Shown: positions 1-4,814 of the stretch, piece after piece | Numbering within the stretch: the first letter of the stretch is position 1 | Layout of the letters: each line of letters opens with the position of its first letter | Assembly (NCBI GenBank): GCA_964463485.1 | Contig: CAYXDO010000286.1 | Span: forward strand, 1-6,049 | Length of the DNA stretch: 6,049 nt | Direction: 5' to 3' | From: CAYXDO01 sp964463485 | GTDB lineage: Bacteria; Myxococcota; Kuafuiibacteriia; Kuafuiibacteriales; Kuafuiibacteriaceae | The notes under the pieces: model-generated | What the model saw: only the letters and a program-made list of their open reading frames with translations | Told to the model about the DNA's origin: nothing | The model's database searches: none | Position numbers and translations under genes: made by a program

Positions 1-41
1 AAAAAGGAGCCTTGACTGCGCTATGAGACGACCAGGTTCCA

Positions 42-229
42 CGCCCACGTCCACGGTTTCGTCCACGCCCACGTCCACGATTGACGCTCACGCTCACGAC
101 GACCGCCGATCCCCGGCAGTATTTTGCTCGAGGCACCGTAACTCAGCCCAATGGGTTGGCTTCGGCAGGCTTCGTAGGCGTGGGCGTGAATCGTGGGCGT
201 GAGCGTGGACGATTTCGTGGACGTGGGCG
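42..229. repeat. long imperfect inverted repeat of GTGGACG/GTGGGCG words
   Basis: The left arm (42-98) and the reverse complement of the right arm (173-229) agree at 48 of 57 aligned positions without gaps. The first 14 (CGCCCACGTCCACG) are identical. The spacer is 74 bases (99-172). The left arm also contains a perfect 17-bp direct repeat, CCACGCCCACGTCCACG at 39-55 and 63-79, with a 24-base period. Related words continue rightwards to about 254. Several mismatches are transitions that would allow G-U pairs in RNA. Function is unknown: it could be a folded RNA, a hairpin at the end of a transcript, or a degenerate dispersed intergenic repeat. Confidence 0.75.
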
Positions 230-365
230 AGATACGTGGTCGTGGAGGTGGACGAAAACACTCCGCCGATACTCTCAAACCTCAAAAGTGGCACATCTTC
301 GTGAGCATTCCAACGATAGTATGCGACGCGTTCGCACTCATGGCCAGGCGGATCTGCGCCCCAAA

Positions 366-431
366 GAATTGCTCATTTCATCTGTGTGCTCTGTGGGCTT
401 CGACTCTGTGCTCTCTGTGGTTTCTTCGATT
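366..431 (+). repeat. CTCTGTGGTTTC-type repeat, copy 1
   Basis: This copy starts GAATTGCTCATTTCATC, continues through alternating CTGTGTGCTCTGTG words and ends CTCTGTGGTTTCTTC. It is about 66 bases long and reappears, slightly shorter, at 561-617. The CTCTGTG word is itself iterated within the copy. I recall similar CCACAGAGG/CTCTGTGG words as dispersed intergenic repeats in several environmental bacterial phyla, but I cannot check that here. Confidence 0.6.
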
Positions 432-534
432 CCGGTGTACGGTGAGTTGAGCGACGCGCAAATCGAGCGGATCGCGGGGGTCCCTTGGAGTCACGGGGCC
501 GGAGTACACGTCCTCAGAAGCTCGTGACCGTGCT

Positions 535-617
535 GAAACCACAGACACAGAGGACACAAGGAATTGCTCATTCCATCATCTGTGTGCTCTGTCTCGGTGC
601 CCTCTGTGGTTTCTCCC
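535..617 (+). repeat. CTCTGTGGTTTC-type repeat, copy 2, within a hairpin
   Basis: Positions 561-617 repeat copy 1 (same GAATTGCTCATT start and CTCTGTGGTTTCT end). Here the repeat is preceded by its own inverted complement. GAAACCACAG (535-544) pairs perfectly with CTGTGGTTTC (604-613). Inside that, 547-558 pairs with 581-592 at 11 of 12 positions. The result is a two-part stem of about 22 bp with a 22-base loop. It lies 150 bases before the dehydrogenase start, so it could shape the leader RNA, or it may simply be a mobile or dispersed repeat. Confidence 0.6.
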
Positions 618-770
618 GTGGTCACGAATTTGCCGGAACCTGTGCTGAGTGCGAACCACCCGCGCGCTCTCGCAAGACAACTCAGGATGCGGCCGAATCG
701 GCGTGCGTCTCGCGGGCGGTCGCAGCTCGAGTGGCTTGACTCTCGCGATCGTTCAAAGTCTGACTCCCTC

Positions 771-1724
771 ATGTCCGCCAACTTCGCGCTGGTCGGCGCC
801 GCCGGATTCGTGGCGCCGCGGCACATGCGCGCCATTCGTGACACCGGAAACCGACTCGTCGCCGCGGTCGATCCGCACGACGCGGTCGGAGTGCTCGACC
901 AGTACGCCTTCGATGTTCGGTTCTTCAGCGAGATCGAGCGCTTCGACCGGCACCTCGAGAAGCTCCGAAGAGGGCCTGAAGATCAGCGGGTCCAGTTCGT
1001 GAGCATCTGCTCGCCGAATTATTTACACGATGCGCACGTCCGGTTGGCGCTGCGCGTAGGAGCGGACGCGATCTGTGAGAAGCCGCTCGTGATCAACCCA
1101 TGGAACCTCGACGCGCTGTTGGACCTCGAGCGCGAGTCCGGCAAGCGGGTGTACACGATCTTGCAGTTGAGGCTCCACCCGACGCTGGCGGCGCTGCGAG
1201 AGGAGTTGTCCAGAGCTCCGGCAAACGCACGGCATCAGGTGTCACTGAGTTACATCACTGCGCGAGGCCTCTGGTACGACGTTTCGTGGAAGGGTTCGCT
1301 CCCGCGTTCTGGGGGCATTGCCACGAACATCGGGATCCATTTTTTCGACATGCTTGTCTGGATGTTCGGGTCCGTGACGGAGCTCGAGCTTCACCTGAAG
1401 GAGCCGCAGCGGATGGGCGGTGTTTTGAAGCTCGAGAAAGCTGACGTACAGTGGTTTCTGTCGACCGATCCATCCGACCTCCCATTCAAGCCGGTGCCCG
1501 GATCTCGTTCGACGCACCGCTCGATCGTGGTGGACGGAAGGGAGCTCGAATTCAGCGAAGGGTTCGTGGACCTGCACACCAAGTCATACGCGGAGATTCT
1601 CGCCGGGCGTGGGTTTGGGATCGAAGACGCGCGCCCGTCGATCGAGCTCACTCACAAGATCCGAAACGGGTCGGTGACCGCACCGAACGCGTCGCCCCAC
1701 CCGCTCGTGGAGCGACGTCTTTGA
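771..1724 (+). CDS. wbpB: UDP-N-acetylglucosaminuronate 3-dehydrogenase, WbpB/WlbA type (Gfo/Idh/MocA family)
   Basis: This 317-residue protein is a cytoplasmic NAD-dependent sugar-nucleotide dehydrogenase. WbpB/WlbA enzymes oxidise C3 of UDP-GlcNAcA. The 3-keto product is then aminated to build di-N-acetylated uronic acids for O antigen or capsule. The N-terminal Rossmann motif is GAAGFVAPRH (residues 9-18). SICSPNYLHDAH (78-89) and the EKP motif (103-105, Lys104) follow. The C-terminal half carries NIGIHFFD (186-193), whose His190 is the expected catalytic partner of Lys104, and a conserved FSEGF...DLHT...Y...ILAGRGFGI block (261-284). Length and all these blocks resemble Pseudomonas WbpB as I remember it. 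The ATG at 771 is chosen because it begins exactly where family similarity begins; the open frame upstream to 564 translates repeat DNA. No strong Shine-Dalgarno is visible. No other pathway gene (wbpA, wbpE, wbpD) is in the window, so it is probably transcribed alone. Confidence 0.9.
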   Translation: MSANFALVGAAGFVAPRHMRAIRDTGNRLVAAVDPHDAVGVLDQYAFDVRFFSEIERFDRHLEKLRRGPEDQRVQFVSICSPNYLHDAHVRLALRVGADAICEKPLVINPWNLDALLDLERESGKRVYTILQLRLHPTLAALREELSRAPANARHQVSLSYITARGLWYDVSWKGSLPRSGGIATNIGIHFFDMLVWMFGSVTELELHLKEPQRMGGVLKLEKADVQWFLSTDPSDLPFKPVPGSRSTHRSIVVDGRELEFSEGFVDLHTKSYAEILAGRGFGIEDARPSIELTHKIRNGSVTAPNASPHPLVERRL

Positions 1725-1729
1725 CCTGA

Positions 1730-1752
1730 CCGAGCGTCGGTCCGGCGCTCGG
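1730..1752 (+). terminator. GC-rich hairpin after wbpB, possible terminator
   Basis: CCGAGCG (1730-1736) and CGCTCGG (1746-1752) form a perfect 7-bp stem with a 9-base loop, five bases after the TGA stop. No T tract follows, so it is at best a non-canonical intrinsic terminator or an RNA-stabilising hairpin. Confidence 0.4.
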
Positions 1753-1773
1753 AGTGCGGAGTGAAAAGCGCTG

Positions 1774-1803
1774 TTGACGAGAGCGTCGGACGGATGGTAG
1801 GCA
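1774..1803 (+). promoter_or_regulatory. putative sigma70-type promoter for tRNA-Gly
   Basis: TTGACG (1774-1779) is a near-consensus -35 hexamer. TAGGCA (1798-1803) follows after an 18-base spacer as a weaker -10. The tRNA gene starts 11 bases after the -10, which leaves room for a very short leader. Position and a good -35 support it; the -10 is poor. Confidence 0.45.
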
Positions 1804-1814
1804 GCAGATTCCAA

Positions 1815-1887
1815 GCGGGACTAACTCAATTGGTAGAGTGCAACCTTCCCAAGGTTGAAGTCGCGGGTTCGAATCCCGTGTCCCGCT
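1815..1887 (+). tRNA. tRNA-Gly (anticodon CCC)
   Basis: A full cloverleaf can be drawn. The acceptor stem pairs GCGGGAC (1815-1821) with GTCCCGC (1880-1886), 7 of 7. The D stem is ACTC/GAGT around a loop containing TTGG. The anticodon stem CAACC/GGTTG encloses the loop TTCCCAA, with anticodon CCC at 1848-1850. The T arm GCGGG-TTCGAAT-CCCGT has one G-U closing pair. The discriminator base is T (1887), as in other bacterial glycine tRNAs. CCA is not encoded. The acceptor and T-arm sequence remain intact despite the integrase gene starting ten bases downstream, so the tRNA should be functional. Confidence 0.96.
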
Positions 1888-1890
1888 CTC
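1848..1890. other. candidate attachment site (attL) in the tRNA-Gly 3' half
   Basis: The tRNA 3' half abuts a convergently oriented tyrosine integrase gene whose stop codon is at 1898-1900. Tyrosine integrases commonly recombine within the anticodon loop or T arm and 3' end of a tRNA gene and restore it on insertion. The exact core cannot be fixed without the matching repeat at the far end. The best partner seen in the window is 3707-3720, which matches 13 of 14 bases of the T arm. Confidence 0.4.
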
Positions 1891-1897
1891 TCTTTCC

Positions 1898-2662
1898 TTA
1901 GTAACTACGCCGGTTTACAGCCTCCAAACCGTCCGCCGTAGTTTCCGTCAAGAGCCGGGTGACGCAGGCGGGTGACGCAACGGCGTCCGGTGACGCCGTT
2001 TCCACAAGCCGCACCATTGCCTCCGTGGTCTCCGCCCTTTCTGAGCGAGCCACGCCCGCGTAGATGGCCTGCGCCTCTTCCGTCCTCCAACCCGCCATCG
2101 AACGACGCACGAGGTCCTGCGCTCCGGTTTGCCGGAGCAAGTTCTCGTATGTGCGGCGAAACGAGTGGTTGGTAATCCTCGGCACGTCGGCCTTGGCGCA
2201 AACCTGTCGCAAGGGTTTGTCAAGCACGGAAAGGGCACGATACCAGGACACCTCCTTCAGATCCCTTCGAGTCATCCCACCCTTGGCGTGTCGCGGGCTC
2301 GCTGGAAAGACGAGTCCCGACGACAGTCCGGGGTGCTGACTCCGAAGCAGCCAACTCCGTTGCTCTTCAAGAACTTCGACCAGGGGCCGAGCCACCCAAA
2401 CCAACCTCGGGTCATCGGTTTTGGTGACCTTTTCCATCTTCTCCACGGCGCAGATCGAACGCTGAACGAAGATCTCGCCGTCTTGATAGTCATCCCAGTG
2501 AAGCGCCAGCAACTCACCACGGCGCATTCCCGTCCAGGCGAGAGTGATGAGCATCCGGCCCACATCCTGACCGAACGAACCTGGAAGACCCATAAGTTCC
2601 CTGGTCGCCTGAATCACCTTCCCAACTTGCTCGGGGTTCAGTGACCTGCCCCGAGCGAGCAC
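1898..2662 (-). CDS. tyrosine recombinase/integrase, catalytic C-terminal part (frameshifted gene)
   Basis: This is the catalytic domain of a phage-type site-specific tyrosine recombinase. Counting from the GTG at 2662, the 254 residues contain the first catalytic Arg in TGMRRGELLAL (R47), a likely beta-hairpin Lys in TKTDD (K81), the HxxR box in NHSFRR (H166, R169), Trp192 in the His/Trp position, and the nucleophile Tyr201 in AIYAG. Spacing (R169 to Y201, 32 residues; W192 to Y201, 9) is normal, so all active-site residues are present. The N-terminal DNA-binding half is in another frame at 2514-3179. Joining them needs a +1 shift within about 2640-2680. This part has its own good Shine-Dalgarno (GGGAGG, 2670-2675) seven bases before the GTG, so separate translation is possible. 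A tail of about 50 residues follows Tyr201. The gene runs towards the tRNA and ends ten bases from it. Confidence 0.88.
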   Translation of the reverse strand: MLARGRSLNPEQVGKVIQATRELMGLPGSFGQDVGRMLITLAWTGMRRGELLALHWDDYQDGEIFVQRSICAVEKMEKVTKTDDPRLVWVARPLVEVLEEQRSWLLRSQHPGLSSGLVFPASPRHAKGGMTRRDLKEVSWYRALSVLDKPLRQVCAKADVPRITNHSFRRTYENLLRQTGAQDLVRRSMAGWRTEEAQAIYAGVARSERAETTEAMVRLVETASPDAVASPACVTRLLTETTADGLEAVNRRSY

Positions 2663-3179
2663 CCTTCGTCCTCCCTTCCTTCAGCGCCTTCACATCCCGA
2701 GCAACGTTCCGCCGCAGCGTGCCGTCCCGAGCCAACGGCTCCAGGACGACGCGAAGCGTTCGGAGGTGACCATTCACAGTGGCAGGCGCGTTGCGCGGGG
2801 CAAACCCATTCCGCCACCGAAGAATGTCTTCCTCGGTGAGCGTATCGACGAACTGATCTCCGAGCACCTCGCAGATGTTCGCCAACTCATCCACGTACCT
2901 TCCCCGAGTCGTTGGAGCCTTTGCGGCGGAGTGTACCTCTAGCCACCGCTCTACGTAGTCGATGAAGCGTAGCCGCTCGGGCTTCGCTGCGTTGACCACA
3001 GTCGCCAGCGACTCCCGCGCCAGCACCGCCTCTTGCAGACTGTGGCACACCTTCCGCTTTGACCTCCGTCGTCCGGTCTTCGGGTCCGCTACATCCACTC
3101 TCGCGATGTAGATCACTCCGTCCGATTGAACTCCGTCCACGCCCGGTATTGGGCGCAGATCCTTGTAGTTTATTGGCAT
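2514..3179 (-). CDS. tyrosine recombinase/integrase, N-terminal DNA-binding part (frameshifted gene)
   Basis: The ATG at 3179 has a strong Shine-Dalgarno (GGAGG, about eight bases upstream). Residues 1-60 resemble the basic arm-type binding domain of integrases (DGVIYIARVDVADPKTGRRR, then a Lys/Arg cluster). Residues about 70-160 form the SAM-like core-binding domain (FIDYVERWLE, a TLTEEDILRWRN helix, and NAPATVNGHLRTLRVVLEPL followed by RNVARDV). Family similarity stops near residue 166 (ALKEGRTKG). The following 55 residues in this frame are out-of-frame read of the catalytic domain. Without the shift it makes a protein that could bind DNA but not cut it. A repaired gene (1898-3179) would encode about 425 residues, a usual length for this family. 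The excisionase-like gene lies just upstream on the same strand and overlaps its start. Confidence 0.85.
   Translation of the reverse strand: MPINYKDLRPIPGVDGVQSDGVIYIARVDVADPKTGRRRSKRKVCHSLQEAVLARESLATVVNAAKPERLRFIDYVERWLEVHSAAKAPTTRGRYVDELANICEVLGDQFVDTLTEEDILRWRNGFAPRNAPATVNGHLRTLRVVLEPLARDGTLRRNVARDVKALKEGRTKGARSGQVTEPRASWEGDSGDQGTYGSSRFVRSGCGPDAHHSRLDGNAPW
2670..2675 (-). promoter_or_regulatory. internal ribosome-binding site in the integrase frameshift region
   Basis: On the minus strand GGGAGG is followed by a 7-base spacer and GTG (2662-2660), the first codon of the catalytic reading frame. It sits in the purine-rich stretch where the two integrase frames overlap. It could allow restart on the catalytic half, or act as the stimulator of a +1 frameshift as the internal Shine-Dalgarno does in prfB. 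It may also be chance in a purine-rich linker. Confidence 0.4.
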
Positions 3180-3417
3180 CCTTCCCTCCTTCCATTTTCG
3201 AGGGCGAGGATCCCAGGTTGTCCTGAGTTACCTTGCTGCCCGAGCGGATGTAGGTGTCAAGAGTTGAAACATGAAATCGACGCCCTTCCCCGACGCCTCC
3301 ATCGGAGACAAGTCGTCCGGCGGCCATTTCACGATAAATGACGGACCTCGACGTTCGGAGGTATGCGATGGCCTCCGCCGTCGTCATCCAGGGCGTGTCC
3401 AGGTCCTTCGACCCCAC
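2887..3417 (-). CDS. excisionase-like HTH protein (MerR/HTH_17 fold)
   Basis: Residues 10-61 (WMTTAEAIAYLRTSRSVIYREMAAGRL... RRFHVSTLDTYI, read in pieces) match the winged-helix excisionase/HTH_17 pattern: an initial hydrophobic-T-x-x-E-A stretch, a recognition helix around SRSVIYREM, and a wing with RRF before a terminal L-D-x-Y-I helix. Such proteins direct integrase towards excision or repress the element's promoters. The GTG at 3417 has GAGG nine bases upstream, and an ATG at 3387 is the alternative start. The frame stays open to 2887, overlapping the first 293 bases of int. Residues after about 80 look like an out-of-frame read of int, so the functional protein is probably the first 60-80 residues, and the missing stop may reflect damage. 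Confidence 0.7.
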   Translation of the reverse strand: MGSKDLDTPWMTTAEAIAYLRTSRSVIYREMAAGRLVSDGGVGEGRRFHVSTLDTYIRSGSKVTQDNLGSSPSKMEGGKDANKLQGSAPNTGRGRSSIGRSDLHRESGCSGPEDRTTEVKAEGVPQSARGGAGAGVAGDCGQRSEARAATLHRLRRAVARGTLRRKGSNDSGKVRG

Positions 3418-3477
3418 GGTGACCTCGAAGCTCGAAGTGGCTCGACAAGAGCCACTGAGCGTCAGGTGAGGTCACCG
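3417..3477 (-). promoter_or_regulatory. concentric inverted repeats over the xis ribosome-binding site
   Basis: An outer perfect 10-bp pair (CGGTGACCTC 3417-3426 / GAGGTCACCG 3468-3477), a 4-bp pair (GCTC 3430-3433 / GAGC 3457-3460) and an inner perfect 8-bp pair (AGTGGCTC 3436-3443 / GAGCCACT 3449-3456, five-base loop) share nearly the same centre (3445-3447). Read on the minus strand, the 3' outer arm contains the GAGG Shine-Dalgarno and its last base is the G of the GTG start. A folded leader RNA would therefore hide the start of the xis-like gene. As DNA it could be a repressor operator or cruciform. Confidence 0.6.
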
Positions 3478-3778
3478 AGCCTGTTCGTCTCAGCCATCAC
3501 CACGAACCCTCGTTCCGTGCTGTGACGACCTTGCCCCCTGTGCCAGGAGGACTTCTGGCGTCCGCTTCCGTGGGCGCTTCGCCAGCATTCAAGGACTACT
3601 CTCGATGCGTTGCTGATCTCTTCTACGCCAAATCCGCCAGGAACCAAGCGCGAAAAACGACATGCCCCCAAAATAGTTCGCGGTGCAGAACCTCGGTACG
3701 AAAACTCGGGTCCGAATCCCAACAAGTCCCCAAGATTTCCCTTCAGCCGACGACAAGTCCCCATAATGACCCGTCTCA

Positions 3779-3801
3779 GGACAAGGTTCGCGAACATGTC
3801 C
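3779..3801. repeat. hyphenated palindrome around GTTCGCGAAC
   Basis: GTTCGCGAAC (3786-3795) is a perfect 10-bp palindrome. It is flanked by GGACA (3779-3783) and its complement TGTCC (3797-3801), with a two-base versus one-base offset. The size and symmetry suit a dimeric repressor operator, but no repressor or promoter can be assigned to it. Confidence 0.4.
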
Positions 3802-3856
3802 TCGCCCTCGGATCACGTTGCCGCCGAAGCGGATGGGCCGATCGGGGACCGTGTCG

Positions 3857-3924
3857 TGACCTTGTCGGCGAGCGACGAGTGAGGCCCGAGGACAAGGACA
3901 AGGTCATGGTGACCATTCCTCGGG
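3857..3924. repeat. overlapping inverted repeats of GACAAGG words
   Basis: TGACCTTGTC (3857-3866) is the perfect reverse complement of GACAAGGTCA (3897-3906). CCCGAGGA (3885-3892) is the perfect reverse complement of TCCTCGGG (3917-3924). GGTCA-TGG-TGACC (3902-3914) is a small palindrome inside the second pair. The pairs overlap, so they define mutually exclusive folds. Similar words recur at 4005-4043 (GTGACCTTGT ... ACAAG ... GTCAC). Confidence 0.5.
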
Positions 3925-4095
3925 TCATGCGGCGAGACTTCCGTCAGAGCGCCGCCGACGGTGTGAGTGATTTCGGGGCTGCGGAGAACATAGAGGGACT
4001 TGTGGGTGACCTTGTTAGGGTGAGCGTCAAGGACAAGATCGTCACGGGCAGTGACGTTTCGTCCTCGAAGTTGATCTGCGAGAGCGAGGCCGAGA

Positions 4096-4139
4096 TGTCC
4101 GGACGGACATGGACATGGTCATGGTCAACGTCGCGACGG
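4096..4139. repeat. palindromes and CATGG iterations upstream of the CPCC gene
   Basis: ATGTCCG-GA-CGGACAT (4096-4111) is a 7-bp-arm palindrome. It runs into iterated GGACATGG/TCATGG words and then CGTCGCGACG (4130-4139), a perfect 10-bp palindrome. The block ends about 60 bases before the CPCC start codon. It may be regulatory, or part of the same degenerate repeat tract as 3857-4043. Confidence 0.4.
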
Positions 4140-4198
4140 CGAGCCTTGTCCCGCAAGGGCGACCAGGATACGGTCCACGGCCTCCGAGGAGCGACGAG

Positions 4199-4792
4199 AT
4201 GAACCGAGAGGAAGCCATGCGCCTTCTGGCTCGATGGGCGCTCCCGCAGATCCGAGGCGAAGCACGCTCCAATCGAATCCTCGACTTCTGGGGACACCGG
4301 CATGAACCCGAGGATGAAGATGACCGGGCATTCCTCACCTTGCTGCCGTCAGAACTGGCAAAGGAGTTGACGACGAGCGCAGGTGCCACCGATCCGGACC
4401 TTCCTCGATACGACTTCCTTGTCGAGATGAGCCTCATGTCCGACCTCCGGGCCGTGTCGAACTCCTTTCTGGCTCGGGAGCTTCTGGACCGGCTCGGCAT
4501 GATCGAGGAGGTTGAGGGAGAGCTTGGGGGTCTGGAGTGCTGCGAGTGCTGTGGATTCCGAACTCTCAGGCCGCCGGTCGAGTGGTCGATCTGTAGGGCC
4601 TGCGGCTGGGAGAACTGCGCCGTGGGGTTGGATGCTCCTTCGGGTGCGAACGGAGGAATGAGTCTTCTCCAGGCGCGACTGGAGTTCCGCGAACAGGACC
4701 CAGCATGGTGGACTCGTCCTCCAAGCTGGCCCTTCACCGTTCGTTCCTCGACCGAGATGTTCGAGCGAGGAGAGTTGCCGCAGCGGACGTGA
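4199..4792 (+). CDS. CPCC-type cysteine-rich protein, function unknown
   Basis: This is a 197-residue soluble protein. Residues 113-168 fit the CPCC cysteine-rich family: ECCECCGFRTL (Cys114, 115, 117, 118), then EWSICRACGWEN (Cys132, Cys135), then NGGMSLLQARLEF. The first motif reads C-E-C-C instead of the usual C-P-C-C. The paired Cys motifs suggest a zinc ribbon. The N-terminal 110 residues are helical and acidic (MNREEAMRLLARWALPQ... through LLDRLGMIEEVEGE), with no signal peptide or membrane segment. The ATG at 4199 is chosen because GAGGAG (4186-4191) lies seven bases upstream; the frame is open further back to an ATG at 4109, but that part translates the palindromic repeat block. The gene ends 22 bases from the convergent helix-hairpin-helix gene. 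No biochemical role is established for the family as far as I know. Confidence 0.78.
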   Translation: MNREEAMRLLARWALPQIRGEARSNRILDFWGHRHEPEDEDDRAFLTLLPSELAKELTTSAGATDPDLPRYDFLVEMSLMSDLRAVSNSFLARELLDRLGMIEEVEGELGGLECCECCGFRTLRPPVEWSICRACGWENCAVGLDAPSGANGGMSLLQARLEFREQDPAWWTRPPSWPFTVRSSTEMFERGELPQRT

Positions 4793-4814
4793 TCCCGGAC
4801 GGCATCAAATCCGA

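Larger units (their letters stand above)
1..770. other. repeat-rich intergenic region without a convincing gene
   Basis: Several reading frames are open here, but their translations are low in complexity (runs of T-L-T-L, W-T-W-A-W, R-G-R-G) and come from the GTGGACG-type tract. They match no family I recognise. The region holds a long inverted repeat (42-229), two copies of a CTCTGTGGTTTC-type repeat (366-431 and 561-617), and a roughly 100-base stretch between them with no recognisable signal. It ends in the leader of the dehydrogenase gene at 771. I see no clear sigma70-type promoter or Shine-Dalgarno sequence for that gene. Confidence 0.6.
3478..4198. other. intergenic region with palindromes and iterated words, no supported gene
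   Basis: Frames are open on both strands, including long ones at 3522-4202 (+) and 3462-3797 (-). Their translations shift composition part way and show no family features, and I do not call them. Visible structure includes a tRNA T-arm-like sequence (3707-3720), the 11-bp direct repeat ACAAGTCCCCA (3722-3732 and 3753-3763), and several hyphenated palindromes between 3779 and 4139. Positions 3600-3790 appear richer in A+T than the neighbouring genes. Confidence 0.5.

Noticed and set aside
81..527. Open frame on the plus strand, 148 codons, whose last 30 residues look protein-like
   Set aside because: Most of it translates the GTGGACG tract and the CTCTGTG repeat. The tail (from about 441) has no family match I recognise and no start signal of its own.
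564..770. 69-codon N-terminal extension of the dehydrogenase frame
   Set aside because: It begins inside the CTCTGTGG repeat and has no similarity to the family, whose conserved N-terminus starts exactly at the ATG at 771.
2129..2644. Long plus-strand open frame opposite the integrase
   Set aside because: It is the antisense of the catalytic domain, where the recombinase motifs are unambiguous; the plus-strand product shows no features.
3462..3797. Minus-strand open frames containing a G-I-R-T-R-V motif
   Set aside because: That motif is what the reverse complement of a tRNA T-arm-like sequence (3707-3720) translates to, so it is not evidence of a protein.
3522..4202. 226-codon plus-strand frame starting with GTG
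   Set aside because: It crosses the palindrome blocks, changes composition part way, ends in Trp/Ser-rich repeat translation and overlaps the CPCC start. No family features or ribosome-binding site support it.
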